Notes under the pieces: model-generated | The model's database searches: none | What the model was told of the DNA's origin: nothing | The model's input: the letters and a program-made list of their open reading frames with translations, nothing else | Assembly (NCBI GenBank): GCA_050014095.1 | Contig: JBEKDZ010000001.1 | Location: 186,001-250,000 of the forward strand | Length of the DNA: 64,000 bases | DNA from: RBG-13-51-18 sp050014095 | GTDB taxonomy: Bacteria > Chloroflexota > Dehalococcoidia > Dehalococcoidales > RBG-16-60-22 | Direction: 5' to 3' | Translations under genes and position numbers: made by a program | In this document: positions 52,657 through 61,915 of the stretch, piece by piece | Position numbering within the stretch: position 1 is the stretch's first letter | Layout: each line of letters starts with the position of its first letter

Positions 52657-53744
52657 TTAAGTGCCCTCGGTATCATTCCCGCCCTCATCGCGAAGTCGCA
52701 CAGCACTACTGCCAACATCGCCCCTACAACCGGTACTGCTCGGGGTACGATGCACGCGTCATGGCGTCCACTCACCTTAAGAGTGGTCTCTTTAACTTTT
52801 TTTATGTCAACCGTCATCTGTTCCAGGGCGATGGAGGAGGTCGGCTTTATCGCTACCCGGACCACTATTGGCATGCCGCTGCTGATACCACCCAATATAC
52901 CGCCGGCGTTATTTGTGGTGGTGATGATTTTACCTTTCTTAATGGTAAAGGGGTCGTTGTTTTCCGAGCCTTTTTTACGTGTCGCGGCGAAACCAGAACC
53001 GAACTCCACGCCTTTAACCGCTGGTATAGCCAGCAGCGCTTTAGCTAAATCACCATCCAGGGTATCGAAAAACGGCTCACCGAGTCCCACTGGAACGTTA
53101 AGCGCAATGCCCTCGATGATGCCTCCGAGGCTATCGCCCTGCTTTTTCACGTCCTCTATCGCCGCCATCATTTTCTTTGAGGCGGCGGCATCGGCGCAAA
53201 AGAGCGGGTCTTTTAAGGCTTTTTGCTTGATTTGTTCATACGGAACGGCTTTAGCATTAATAGCGCCAATGGCAACTGTATGCGCCAGGGTTTCCACGCC
53301 GATAGTGGTTAATATTTTTTTTGCCACGGCGCCCGCCATGACGAAACTGGCGGTTATCCTGCCAGAAAACATCCCACCGCCACGCCAGTCGTTAAAACCG
53401 CCGTATTTTTCGTGAGCGGTAAAGTCGGCATGGCCGGGGCGGAGCTGTGACCGTATTTTTTCATATGCCGCATCGTCGAAATCTTCATTTTTAATCAGCA
53501 GGCATAAAGGGGCGCCTGTGGTAGACCCATTCAGCACGCCGGAGAGAATCTCCACCCTATCTTTCTCGCGGCGGGATGTGGCAGCCGGGCTAATGCCGGC
53601 ACGACGGAGGTCAACCTCTTTTTGGATATCCGCTGTGGCGAGGGGGAGACCGGCGGGGCAGCCATCGACGATAACACCGATACATTTACCATGACTTTCG
53701 CCGAAGCTGGTTATGGTAAATAATTTACCCAGACTGCTACCCAT
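52653..53744 (-). CDS. aroC: Chorismate synthase
   Basis: 363 aa. It opens with GSSLGKLFTITSFGESHGKCIG and has the DWRGGGMFSGRITASFVMAGA block, a variant of the more common GGGRSSARET. It closes with GRHDACIVPRAVPVVGAMLA. It eliminates phosphate from EPSP using reduced FMN. Overlaps aroA by 8 nt and pheA by 4 nt. Confidence 0.95.
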   Translation of the reverse strand: MGSSLGKLFTITSFGESHGKCIGVIVDGCPAGLPLATADIQKEVDLRRAGISPAATSRREKDRVEILSGVLNGSTTGAPLCLLIKNEDFDDAAYEKIRSQLRPGHADFTAHEKYGGFNDWRGGGMFSGRITASFVMAGAVAKKILTTIGVETLAHTVAIGAINAKAVPYEQIKQKALKDPLFCADAAASKKMMAAIEDVKKQGDSLGGIIEGIALNVPVGLGEPFFDTLDGDLAKALLAIPAVKGVEFGSGFAATRKKGSENNDPFTIKKGKIITTTNNAGGILGGISSGMPIVVRVAIKPTSSIALEQMTVDIKKVKETTLKVSGRHDACIVPRAVPVVGAMLAVVLCDFAMRAGMIPRALK

Positions 53745-55074
53745 TTATCTGTACCTGGCCGCCGACCTTTTGTAACTCATCCCAGAACGAGGGGAAGGTT
53801 TTGGTCACACATTCGGCGCCATCGATAATTATGTCACCCAATGCCGCGCCCAGCACACCGAAAGCCATGGCAATACGGTGGTCGCCTTGACTATCAAGAA
53901 CAACAGGACCTTTAGATTTGTATTGTTCCTCCGAGGGCTCTTCTTCATCAGTATCTTCAACATCGTCTTCGGTAATGACTCTAAAGAAGTCTTTGCCAAT
54001 GATGGTGAGGTGGTTTTCGCCTTCAATGACGGTAAAACCCAGTTTAATTAGGCACTCCCTGACGGCAGCCACGCGGTTGGACTCTTTAATACGCGCCCGC
54101 TGAATACCGATTAGCTCCGTCCTGCCTTTGGCTACGGCCGCCAAGACCGCCACGGTCGGCAGGAGGTCAATACAGTCGGAAAGGTCGGCATGTATTCCTT
54201 TCAGTTGGGCATGTTTAACGAGTATATTACTACCGGAGACTCTAACATTGGCGCCCATTTCACGTAAAATATCCACTATCACGCGGTCGCCCTGGAGGCT
54301 AGCCATATTCAAATTCTGGATGAGTACCCCTTCCTCCGACATCGCCCCGAGCGCCAGGAAATATGAAGCCGATGACCAATCGCTCTCTATTTTAACGGAG
54401 GTCGGTGTGTATCTTTGACGCAAAACGATGAATTTATTACCTTCCCGCTGGAAATTTATGCCGAACTGCTTAAGACACCAAAGCGTCATGAGAACATATG
54501 GCCTTGACGTCAAGGGGGTAGTTAGCTTGATGCTGACGCCCTTCGGAGAGAAGGGAGATACCAGGAGCAAGGCTGAAATAAACTGCGAGCTGACATTGCC
54601 CGGGATTTCGGTGGCGCCACCTTTAAAAGTACCTCCCTGGACGACAACCGGCGGAAACCCTGGCCTTTCCATCGTAGCCTTAACTCCCAGCTTGGTCAGC
54701 GCATCAACCAGCGACCCGATTGGTCGTTTGCTTAGAGAGGGCCCCCCCACCAGCCGATGCGTGCCCGGTATAAGAGAGCATATCGCCGTCATAAATCTTA
54801 ATGTCGTTGCGGACTCCCCGCAGTTAAGCCCTTCTTGCACGATGTGGAATTTACCGCCGGTAACTTTCCAGACATCGTCCCCTTTACGGATAATGGTGCC
54901 GAGTTTTGTCAGGACAAGAATAGCGGCATCAGTATCGTCGCTGACCAGCGGGTGGATAATTTCGCTTTCGCCTGCGCTTAAGGCGGCGCACATCACCGCC
55001 CGAATGGTCATACTTTTAGAAGAAGGGATAGATACACTGCCTTTAATAACGCTTTGACTAATCGTAGCTTTCAT
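53737..55074 (-). CDS. aroA: 3-phosphoshikimate 1-carboxyvinyltransferase (EPSP synthase)
   Basis: 445 aa double inside-out barrel. The start has SIPSSKSMTIRA, then GESATTLRFMTAI, SKRPIGSLVDAL, the catalytic Asp in CIDLLPTVAVLAA, IKESNR and GDHRIAMAFG. Between residues about 366 and 390 is an unusual strongly acidic insertion (Asp/Glu-rich, from VITEDDVED to PSEEQ), just before the DHR motif. Catalytic residues are otherwise in place. Overlaps aroK by 17 nt. Confidence 0.94.
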   Translation of the reverse strand: MKATISQSVIKGSVSIPSSKSMTIRAVMCAALSAGESEIIHPLVSDDTDAAILVLTKLGTIIRKGDDVWKVTGGKFHIVQEGLNCGESATTLRFMTAICSLIPGTHRLVGGPSLSKRPIGSLVDALTKLGVKATMERPGFPPVVVQGGTFKGGATEIPGNVSSQFISALLLVSPFSPKGVSIKLTTPLTSRPYVLMTLWCLKQFGINFQREGNKFIVLRQRYTPTSVKIESDWSSASYFLALGAMSEEGVLIQNLNMASLQGDRVIVDILREMGANVRVSGSNILVKHAQLKGIHADLSDCIDLLPTVAVLAAVAKGRTELIGIQRARIKESNRVAAVRECLIKLGFTVIEGENHLTIIGKDFFRVITEDDVEDTDEEEPSEEQYKSKGPVVLDSQGDHRIAMAFGVLGAALGDIIIDGAECVTKTFPSFWDELQKVGGQVQING

Positions 55075-55585
55075 AGTTTTTCAGCGCCTCCATTATTTTG
55101 TCCGCCACCGAGGCGATGGTAAGTCCGGACGTATTAATTGTAATGTCCGCCGCCTGACGATAGTAAGGCTGGCGTTTTTTAAGCATTGTTTTTATCCGCT
55201 GCAATCGGTCGGTCACATCCAGCAGCGGCCGGGCATCTTTATCACCCGCCGTCCTTTTGAGAATAACTGCGGGCGAAGCCGTTAGATATATTATAACGCT
55301 TTCTTGCTTCAAACGGTCAATATTTATCGTATTAAGGACAATACCGCCGCCGCAGGCGATCACGGCGTTCTTTTTGCTTGCTACCTCCTGTGCAGCCTCA
55401 ATTTCCAACTCACGAAAGCGAATTTCACCATCCTGCTGGAATATTGCCGGGATAGACTTGCCGGCTTTTTTTGTTATTATAGCATCAAGCTCGATGAACT
55501 CTTTATCCAACTTTTGGGCTAGTACTTTAGCCACCTCCGTTTTACCTGTCCCCATGAAGCCGATGAGGGCAACGCTAGTTTTCAT
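55058..55585 (-). CDS. aroK: Shikimate kinase
   Basis: 175 aa P-loop kinase: GFMGTGKTEVAKVLA, shikimate site FIELDAII and FRELE, ACGGGIVL, and the lid Arg in KDARPLLDV. It phosphorylates shikimate at O3. Starts inside the aroE end (11-nt overlap) after GGAG. Confidence 0.94.
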   Translation of the reverse strand: MKTSVALIGFMGTGKTEVAKVLAQKLDKEFIELDAIITKKAGKSIPAIFQQDGEIRFRELEIEAAQEVASKKNAVIACGGGIVLNTINIDRLKQESVIIYLTASPAVILKRTAGDKDARPLLDVTDRLQRIKTMLKKRQPYYRQAADITINTSGLTIASVADKIMEALKNYESYD

Positions 55586-56447
55586 GTTGCTCCAGCATTT
55601 TTATCGCTGCTTCCCGCATCAGGTCGATGGGAGCCAAGCGACCCGTCCATTTTTCGAAAGCGAGCGCCCCCTGCCAGGCAAGCATATCGACACCGCCGAT
55701 GGTTTGTGCACCGGCGGCAGCCGCTTCCTTGAGCAGTTTGGTTTTCATAGGGTTATACACGATATCAAAAACAAGCGGGATTTTAGCCAGCAGTTTTGCC
55801 GGGACGGCGCTAGCATTTGTCGTCGGAGACATCCCCACGCTGGTGGCATTTACTAAAAGTTCGACGCCGGGCAGTACTTCATCCAGATGCCCGAGCTCCA
55901 GAACTTTTACTTCACTGCTAAAGTCTTCACGAATTAACTGCGCGATGTCTTCCGCCCAGTCAAGTTCCTGCTGCCGGTTGAGAATGGTGAGGCTGGCGCC
56001 TTCCCTCGCCAGAATATAGGTAATCGCCCGGGATGCCCCGCCGGCGCCAAGGACGACGACCTTTTTATTTTTTGGGTTAAAGTCGTGTTCGGTCAACGCC
56101 CGGTAAAAACCCTCAGCGTCGGTATTATACCCCTTAAGCTTACCGCTATCGTTGACCACCGTATTAACGGCGCCGATTTTCTCCGCCAGGGGGTCGAGAC
56201 TATCCAGCAGGGGCATTACTGCAACCTTATGGGGTATCGTAACGTTAAAGCCGGCGATGTTTAAAGCCTTTAAACCAGCTACGGCTTGCGGCAACTCTTC
56301 CGGCTTGACCTGGAAAGCTATATAAACAAAGTCCAATCCCAGTTTTTGATAGGCGGCATTATGCATCACTGGCGACATAGTATGTTCAACGGGGTCGCCG
56401 ATGAGAGCGCAAATTTTCGTTTTACCGGAGATGACTTTATCTGTCAT
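55575..56447 (-). CDS. aroE: Shikimate 5-dehydrogenase
   Basis: 290 aa. The substrate domain has GDPVEHTMSPVMHNAA and the catalytic Lys in FNVTIPHKVAVMP. The NADP domain has VLGAGGASRAITYILAREG. GGVDMLAWQGALAFEKWTG closes the fold. Reduces 3-dehydroshikimate. Overlaps aroD and aroK. Confidence 0.95.
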   Translation of the reverse strand: MTDKVISGKTKICALIGDPVEHTMSPVMHNAAYQKLGLDFVYIAFQVKPEELPQAVAGLKALNIAGFNVTIPHKVAVMPLLDSLDPLAEKIGAVNTVVNDSGKLKGYNTDAEGFYRALTEHDFNPKNKKVVVLGAGGASRAITYILAREGASLTILNRQQELDWAEDIAQLIREDFSSEVKVLELGHLDEVLPGVELLVNATSVGMSPTTNASAVPAKLLAKIPLVFDIVYNPMKTKLLKEAAAAGAQTIGGVDMLAWQGALAFEKWTGRLAPIDLMREAAIKMLEQHEN

Positions 56448-57105
56448 GCGCGAGCATCCTGTAAACTTCTCTTAAGTCCTTTACCGCTATCTGCCCCTCC
56501 GCCGACTCTTTGCCCTTCCCCACCGAGGCATAGGTAAAATAGCCACCCGCCAGCGGGCAAAGGACTCTGGATAGCTGCCCTTTAACACCCATGGCGAAGG
56601 AGATGATATTCGCGGAAGAAAAATCCGTAATTAGCTGGAGGACCACCAGATTATCCGCGAAGCTGCGGGCGGTGGTAATGACTTTGCAAATCCCCGCCCC
56701 CGCCGCCAGCTGATTGACGACTATCTGCCGTAGTTTATCCAGCGGCGGCGTTTCTTTTAGATTATGATATGAAATCAGGCATTCTGCCCTATCTTTAACT
56801 TCATTGACTAAATCGGCTAGAGATGGTGTTACCAGCTCGATATCGATAATGGTCGCCCCTAGCTCTACGGCATCGCGGAGCTCTTTGACTCTTGGCGATT
56901 CTTTGCCGTTCCATTTGCCCCCCTCATCCGCCCGCCGGTTGCAGGCTATCCAGGGCTTTTTAAGATATGCCGCCACCCTCCGCCATCGTTTCCCGATAAG
57001 GTCGATGCGCACCTCAAACATGTCGACCAGCGGCGCCACGTCGTCTATTGTATCAAGATCATCACTAGTGATAGCAGCACAGATTTTAGGTGTGTTTCCC
57101 GTCAA
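56437..57105 (-). CDS. aroD: 3-dehydroquinate dehydratase, type I
   Basis: 222 aa, slightly short for type I. FEVRIDLIGKRW, the histidine of ISYHNLKETPP and the Schiff-base Lys in GICKVITTARS identify it. The start codon is TTG at 57105 with GGAGG seven nt upstream, inside the end of aroB (20-nt overlap). No alternative ATG is nearby. Confidence 0.93.
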   Translation of the reverse strand: MTGNTPKICAAITSDDLDTIDDVAPLVDMFEVRIDLIGKRWRRVAAYLKKPWIACNRRADEGGKWNGKESPRVKELRDAVELGATIIDIELVTPSLADLVNEVKDRAECLISYHNLKETPPLDKLRQIVVNQLAAGAGICKVITTARSFADNLVVLQLITDFSSANIISFAMGVKGQLSRVLCPLAGGYFTYASVGKGKESAEGQIAVKDLREVYRMLAHDR

Positions 57106-58180
57106 ACAACACCTCCCCGATTAGCTCCGGAGTGATTTTATCACTGATAAAAGCATTACCGATGGCTTTTATCAGGACGAAGCGAATTTTACCATCCCGC
57201 ACCTTTTTATCGTGTTTGATTAGTTCAAGGAGCGTCTCTTTTTCAATTTGGTCCAGGTCCGGTAAGTTCACGGGCAGTCCGGCGGCAAGAATAAGCTCCT
57301 CCATCTGCTTGACCTTTTTTTCGGCCAGAAAGCCCAGACGCTGCGCTAATTTAGCCGCCGCCATCATACCAATAGCTACCGCCTGACCGTGTTTGATTTG
57401 GAAATCTGATAGCGCTTCAACCGCGTGGCCAACGGTGTGACCGTAGTTCAGCAGTGTGCGCAGCCCGGACTCTTTTTCGTCGGTCGCCACGACCGGCGCC
57501 TTAATACGAGCGTTCTTTTCAACGATTTTTTTCAACGTCTTCGTATCGTAAGCCATCGCGCCAGCCATATTTTTCCGGAGGAAATTGAAAAACCCTTTGT
57601 CACGGATAACGGCGTGCTTGATGACCTCACCCATACCATTGGCAAGTTCGATTTTGGGGAGGGTTTTTAGAGTATCCACGTCCGCGACGACAAGTTTGGG
57701 CTGATAAAAAGCCCCGACCATGTTTTTCAGGCTACCGTAGTCGATGGCCGTCTTACCGCCGATGCTGCTATCAACCATGGCCAGCAGGGAGGTTGGCACC
57801 TGAACCAAAGGGACGCCCCGCATGTAAGTGGCCGCGACAAACCCCGCGAGGTCGCCGACAACGCCCCCGCCCAACGCTATAATAAGAGTCGTCCTTTCCG
57901 CGAAGGCTTCCGCCAGTAATTGGTAAAGCTGACCAGCGGTAGTTAAAGTCTTTTGCTCCTCACCGGCTGGGATTTCAAAAACGGTTACCTTAAAACCCGC
58001 ATCAGCCAGACCTCGCTCGAGGGCAGCGGCATAAAGCGGCCGCACATTTGAATCGGTAATAATGACGGTTTTACCAGAAAAGCCCTTCTTTTTCAGCCAT
58101 AAGCCGACATGCGGCAGCAAGCCCTGTCCGATACGTATTTCATAGCTGTTCTCACGAAGCTCTACTCTTACTTTTATCAT
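57086..58180 (-). CDS. aroB: 3-dehydroquinate synthase
   Basis: 364 aa, NAD- and metal-dependent. IPAGEEQKTL, ALGGGVVGDLAGFVAATYMRG, GKTAIDYGSLKNMVGAFYQP and NYGHTVGHAVE (metal His) are all present. It is the first gene of the seven-gene shikimate run; no DAHP synthase precedes it. A TATAAT at 58246-58241 (minus) is the only promoter-like element seen and lacks a -35. Confidence 0.95.
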   Translation of the reverse strand: MIKVRVELRENSYEIRIGQGLLPHVGLWLKKKGFSGKTVIITDSNVRPLYAAALERGLADAGFKVTVFEIPAGEEQKTLTTAGQLYQLLAEAFAERTTLIIALGGGVVGDLAGFVAATYMRGVPLVQVPTSLLAMVDSSIGGKTAIDYGSLKNMVGAFYQPKLVVADVDTLKTLPKIELANGMGEVIKHAVIRDKGFFNFLRKNMAGAMAYDTKTLKKIVEKNARIKAPVVATDEKESGLRTLLNYGHTVGHAVEALSDFQIKHGQAVAIGMMAAAKLAQRLGFLAEKKVKQMEELILAAGLPVNLPDLDQIEKETLLELIKHDKKVRDGKIRFVLIKAIGNAFISDKITPELIGEVLFDGKHT

Positions 58181-58307
58181 TTATGTAATTTTACCTTTAC
58201 TTATTAGGTATTGCAATATATTTAAGAAGCGCATATATAAATTATAGTAATTTGCTGGCGAACTATAGCATCAGGAACAAATATTTGTTGATTTATATTT
58301 AAAAATG

Positions 58308-58337
58308 TTGACAGACGGTATAGATATGTGATACATT
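58308..58337 (+). promoter_or_regulatory. Sigma-70 promoter of the rpsL operon
   Basis: TTGACA, 18-bp spacer, TACATT, in an AT-rich block. The predicted start of about 58344 leaves a 130-nt leader before rpsL. Confidence 0.6.
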
Positions 58338-58415
58338 AAATATTTGGTACTAAGAATTCAGTAAAAGTAGATAGATTGAGCTGAAAAACCTCTCTCTATC
58401 ACATTACAAGAATTC

Positions 58416-58445
58416 ATAATGGATGGGCTTTGGCTCATCCATTAT
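58416..58445 (+). promoter_or_regulatory. Leader hairpin upstream of rpsL
   Basis: ATAATGGATGGGC-tttg-GCTCATCCATTAT: a 13-pair stem (one G-U) with a 4-nt loop. It lies 28 nt before the rpsL ATG and just upstream of its AGGGGGG. No T tract follows, so it is not a simple terminator. It may be a site for translational control or mRNA protection. Confidence 0.6.
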
Positions 58446-58473
58446 AATTGTCAGGGGGGATAGAAAAAAGAAA

Positions 58474-58956
58474 ATGCCAACGATTAATCAGCTAGTACGC
58501 AAGGGGCGGAAAAAGTCGCGCAGCAAAGACAAAACACCTGCGCTCGGATTCACCTACAACTCTCTAAAGAACAGGGTGAAACAAGGCAAAAGCTCCCCAC
58601 AAAAGCGGGGCGTTTGCATCCAGGTGAAGACGACCACCCCTAAAAAGCCTAACTCCGCCCTGCGTAAGATAGCTAAAGTGCGGTTGACCAATCACGTTGA
58701 GGTTACCGCTTATATCCCCGGCGAAGGCCACGAGCTGCAGGAGCATTCGGTAGTATTGATACGCGGCGGGCGCGTGCCGGACCTGCCCGGCGTACGCTAC
58801 CACATCATCCGGGGAGCAATGGATACCACGGGTGTGGCTAACCGCAGACAGGGCCGCAGTAAATACGGCGCTAAAAGAGGCAAGGGTGGTAAGGCTGCGG
58901 AAGGCGCAGCCGCTCCAACTCCAGCACCAGCAGCACCTACCGCTACCACTACTTAG
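58474..58956 (+). CDS. rpsL: 30S ribosomal protein S12
   Basis: 160 aa from the ATG at 58474 (MPTINQLVRKGRKKSRSKD); an upstream in-frame codon would run through the leader hairpin. It is the long form with a TYNSLKNRVKQGKSSPQKRG loop as in Firmicutes. TTTPKKPNSALRKIA and HVEVTAYIPGEGHELQEHSV follow. An unusual Ala/Pro/Thr-rich C-terminal tail of about 22 residues is added after GKGGKAAEG. Decoding-centre protein. Confidence 0.95.
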   Translation: MPTINQLVRKGRKKSRSKDKTPALGFTYNSLKNRVKQGKSSPQKRGVCIQVKTTTPKKPNSALRKIAKVRLTNHVEVTAYIPGEGHELQEHSVVLIRGGRVPDLPGVRYHIIRGAMDTTGVANRRQGRSKYGAKRGKGGKAAEGAAAPTPAPAAPTATTT

Positions 58957-58970
58957 TTTGAGGGATTATT

Positions 58971-59441
58971 ATGGCGAGAAGAGCTAGAGCAGTAAAAAGG
59001 GAAATTATACCGGACGCGAAATACCGCAGCGCAACGGTGTCGCGGCTAATCATTAAAATAATGGAGCGCGGGAAGAAAAGGACCGCGGAAAAAATAGTTT
59101 ACGGCGCCCTGGAAAAGCTGGGGCAGACAGTCTCCAAAGACCCCGTCACCGCGCTGGAACAGGCCGTGAAAAACGCCACGCCCCTCCTTCAGGTTAAACC
59201 CAGGCGTGTCGGCGGCGCGACGTACCAGGTGCCGGTGGAAGTTGCACCGGAGCGCGGGCTGTTCCTGGCAATGACATGGCTGATTCAGGCCGCCCGGGCG
59301 AGGAAAGGCAAGGCGATGCAAGAGAAACTCGCCGACGAGCTTGCCGAAGCCTTCCAGGGACAGGGCAACACCATTAAGAAACGTGAAGATACGCATAAAA
59401 TGGCTGAGGCAAACCGTGCCTTTGCACATTATAGGTGGTAA
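58971..59441 (+). CDS. rpsG: 30S ribosomal protein S7
   Basis: 156 aa, standard: MARRARAVKREIIPDAKYRS, VGGATYQVPVEVAPERGLFLAMTWL region, C-terminal KREDTHKMAEANRAFAHYRW. It nucleates the 16S head. GAGGG upstream; 14 nt after rpsL. Confidence 0.97.
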   Translation: MARRARAVKREIIPDAKYRSATVSRLIIKIMERGKKRTAEKIVYGALEKLGQTVSKDPVTALEQAVKNATPLLQVKPRRVGGATYQVPVEVAPERGLFLAMTWLIQAARARKGKAMQEKLADELAEAFQGQGNTIKKREDTHKMAEANRAFAHYRW

Positions 59442-59479
59442 AGGACTTGGTAATTACTAACCGTGTTGAAGTAAATAAA

Positions 59480-61588
59480 ATGGTTACCGGAAAGAATAAA
59501 GCGTCCAGGGAATTCCCCCTGGAAGATATTCGGAATATTGGCATTATTGCCCACATCGATGCCGGCAAGACGACCGTCACCGAGAGGATACTCTATTACA
59601 CCGGCAAGACCTATAAACTGGGTGAGGTGCACGAGGGTACCGCCGTTATGGACTGGATGGACCAGGAGCGGGAACGCGGCATCACTATTACGGCGGCCGC
59701 CACGACCTGCTACTGGCGCGAGCACCGTATTAATATCATCGATACCCCGGGACATGTAGATTTCACCGCCGAAGTCGAGCGCAGTCTTAGAGTGCTCGAT
59801 GGCGGTGTCGTTGTTTTTGATGCCGTTTCCGGCGTCGAAGCGCAGTCGGAGACAGTCTGGCGGCAGGCGAATAGATACAAGGTGCCGCGCATTTGCTATA
59901 TCAATAAAATGGACCGCGTGGGCGCCAGCTTTAACCGGACGGTTTCCATGATAGAAACACGTCTTCTAGCGACTCCCCTGCCCATACAATATCCCCTGGG
60001 CGCCGAGGAGCGTTTTTACGGAGTCGTCGATTTGGTCGAGAATAAAGCCTGGCGCTTTAGTACCGACCCCGATGTTGAACCGGAAGAAATACCGATTCCC
60101 GATGATGAAAAAACCAGGGCTGCCGAAGCGCGGCAGCATTTGATTTCCAAAGTCGCCGAGCATGATGACGCCATGATGGTCGCCTTCATCGAAGGGCATA
60201 AAGTAGAGCCGGAAGCCTTGAGGCAGGCTTTGAGAAGGGTTACCCTGAATATCAAAGGCGTGCCCGTCATTTGCGGCAGCGCCTTAAGAAATATGGGCAT
60301 CCAGAAACTGCTGGACGCCGTGGTAGATTATCTTCCCTCCCCACTGGAAGTGCCGCCGGTGGAGGGCATTGCCACTAAAACCGGCGAGAAGGTTACCCGT
60401 GAAGCCAGTGACGACGCTCCTTTCGCCGCGCTGGCTTTTAAAGTAGTCACCGACCCCTTTGTCGGGCGGCTGGTCTACTTTAGGGTTTATTCTGGCAAGG
60501 TAAAGGTAGGCGCGCAGGTCTATAATCCCACCCGGGAAAGACCGGAGCGTATCGGGCGTTTGCTCCTGATGCACGCTAACCACCGTGAGGATATTACCTC
60601 CGCCGATACCGGCGCCATCGTCGCCACTCTCGGATTAAAAAATACCTTTACCGGCGACACCCTCTGCGAACCTACTAAAGCCATTATCCTCGAATCCATC
60701 CGCTTTCCCGAACCCGTCATCTCCGTAGCTATCGAACCTAAGACCAGAGCCGACCAGGACAAAATGGGCGAAGCCCTGCAAAAGCTTACCGAAGAAGACC
60801 CCACTTTTAAAGTTACCCAGAATGAAGAAACCGGCCAGACGATTATTTCCGGCATGGGCGAGCTTCACCTGGAAGTTATCACCAGCCGGCTTATACGGGA
60901 GTTCAACGTCGGCGTTAAAGTAGGTCAGCCGCGTGTCGCCTATAAAGAGACGATTACCGTGCCGGTTAAAACCGAAGGCAGGTTCGTCCGCCAGAGCGGC
61001 GGGCATGGTCAGTACGGCGTGGTGGAAGTAGAGTTCGCGCCACAGCCGCGTGGCAAGGGCTTTGAGTTTGTTGATAAAATCAAGGGCGCCACGATACCGC
61101 GGCAATTTATACCACCGGTCAAGGCCGGCATCAAAGAGGCGATGGAAGTCGGCGTGCTGGCTGGCTATCCCGTGGTAGATGTAAAAGCGACCCTTTATGA
61201 TGGCAGCTATCATGACGTCGATTCCTCTGAAATGGCTTTTAAAATGGCTGGCTCGATAGCGTTAAAAGCAGGCGTTAAGAAAGGCAAGCCCGTGCTACTG
61301 GAGCCGATTATGAAACTGGAAGTGGTGACGCCGGAACAGTTCCTCGGCGATATTATCGGCGACCTTAACTCCAGGAGGGGACACATCGGCAAAATCGACC
61401 CGCAGGGCGATAGCTTCATCATCCACTGCCTGATACCCATGGCGGAGTCCTTCGGTTACGCCACGAGTCTACGTTCTTTAACCCAGGGCCGGGCGACGCA
61501 TTCACTGGAATTTCATAATTACGAGCAACTACCGTCGGAAAAGACGGAGGAGATTATAGAAAAGGCTGTAGGCAGGAAAAATGGCTAA
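59480..61588 (+). CDS. fusA: Elongation factor G
   Basis: 702 aa from ATG 59480. An in-frame GTG at 59435 overlapping rpsG is possible but gives an over-long N-terminus; neither has a strong SD. G1 is AHIDAGKTT, G2/switch RERGITITAA, G3 DTPGHVDF and G4 NKMD, with domains II-V complete (FVRQSGGHGQYGVVEVEF, NSRRGHI). It drives translocation. EF-Tu, which often follows, is absent; rpsJ overlaps the end by 8 nt. Confidence 0.95.
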   Translation: MVTGKNKASREFPLEDIRNIGIIAHIDAGKTTVTERILYYTGKTYKLGEVHEGTAVMDWMDQERERGITITAAATTCYWREHRINIIDTPGHVDFTAEVERSLRVLDGGVVVFDAVSGVEAQSETVWRQANRYKVPRICYINKMDRVGASFNRTVSMIETRLLATPLPIQYPLGAEERFYGVVDLVENKAWRFSTDPDVEPEEIPIPDDEKTRAAEARQHLISKVAEHDDAMMVAFIEGHKVEPEALRQALRRVTLNIKGVPVICGSALRNMGIQKLLDAVVDYLPSPLEVPPVEGIATKTGEKVTREASDDAPFAALAFKVVTDPFVGRLVYFRVYSGKVKVGAQVYNPTRERPERIGRLLLMHANHREDITSADTGAIVATLGLKNTFTGDTLCEPTKAIILESIRFPEPVISVAIEPKTRADQDKMGEALQKLTEEDPTFKVTQNEETGQTIISGMGELHLEVITSRLIREFNVGVKVGQPRVAYKETITVPVKTEGRFVRQSGGHGQYGVVEVEFAPQPRGKGFEFVDKIKGATIPRQFIPPVKAGIKEAMEVGVLAGYPVVDVKATLYDGSYHDVDSSEMAFKMAGSIALKAGVKKGKPVLLEPIMKLEVVTPEQFLGDIIGDLNSRRGHIGKIDPQGDSFIIHCLIPMAESFGYATSLRSLTQGRATHSLEFHNYEQLPSEKTEEIIEKAVGRKNG

Positions 61589-61889
61589 ACAGAAAATCCG
61601 CATTAAACTAAAGGGCTACGACCATAAAGTGGTCGACCTATCAGCACGGCAAATCCTCGAGGCCGTGGAAAGCACCGGCGCAGTGGCGGTAGGTCCGGTA
61701 CCATTGCCGACGAGCATCCAGAAGTTCTGCGTCATCCGCTCTCCCTTTATCGATAAAAACTCCCAGGAGCAGTTCGAAATCCGAACACACAAACGCCTTA
61801 TCGATATCGTCGAGACGACTTCCAAGACCATCGATGCGCTGACCAAGCTGAACCTGCCTTCCGGCGTAGAAATAGATATTAAACTATAA
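61581..61889 (+). CDS. rpsJ: 30S ribosomal protein S10
   Basis: 102 aa: KQKIRIKLKGYDHKVVDLSA, GPVPLPTSIQKFCVIRSP, and FEIRTHKRLIDIVE. It also acts as NusE in antitermination. Coupled to fusA by an 8-nt overlap; a repeat element follows. Confidence 0.97.
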   Translation: MAKQKIRIKLKGYDHKVVDLSARQILEAVESTGAVAVGPVPLPTSIQKFCVIRSPFIDKNSQEQFEIRTHKRLIDIVETTSKTIDALTKLNLPSGVEIDIKL

Positions 61890-61915
61890 AATAGGAGTTA
61901 AAAAAATATAATAGT

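Noticed and set aside
52653..53744. Changed GGGRSSARET motif in chorismate synthase as evidence of lost function
   Set aside because: The FSGRITA version resembles that of Clostridia-type chorismate synthases, and the other signatures are intact.
58540..58610. Apparent insertion in S12
   Set aside because: The extra loop matches the long S12 form known from Firmicutes, so it is a normal variant.
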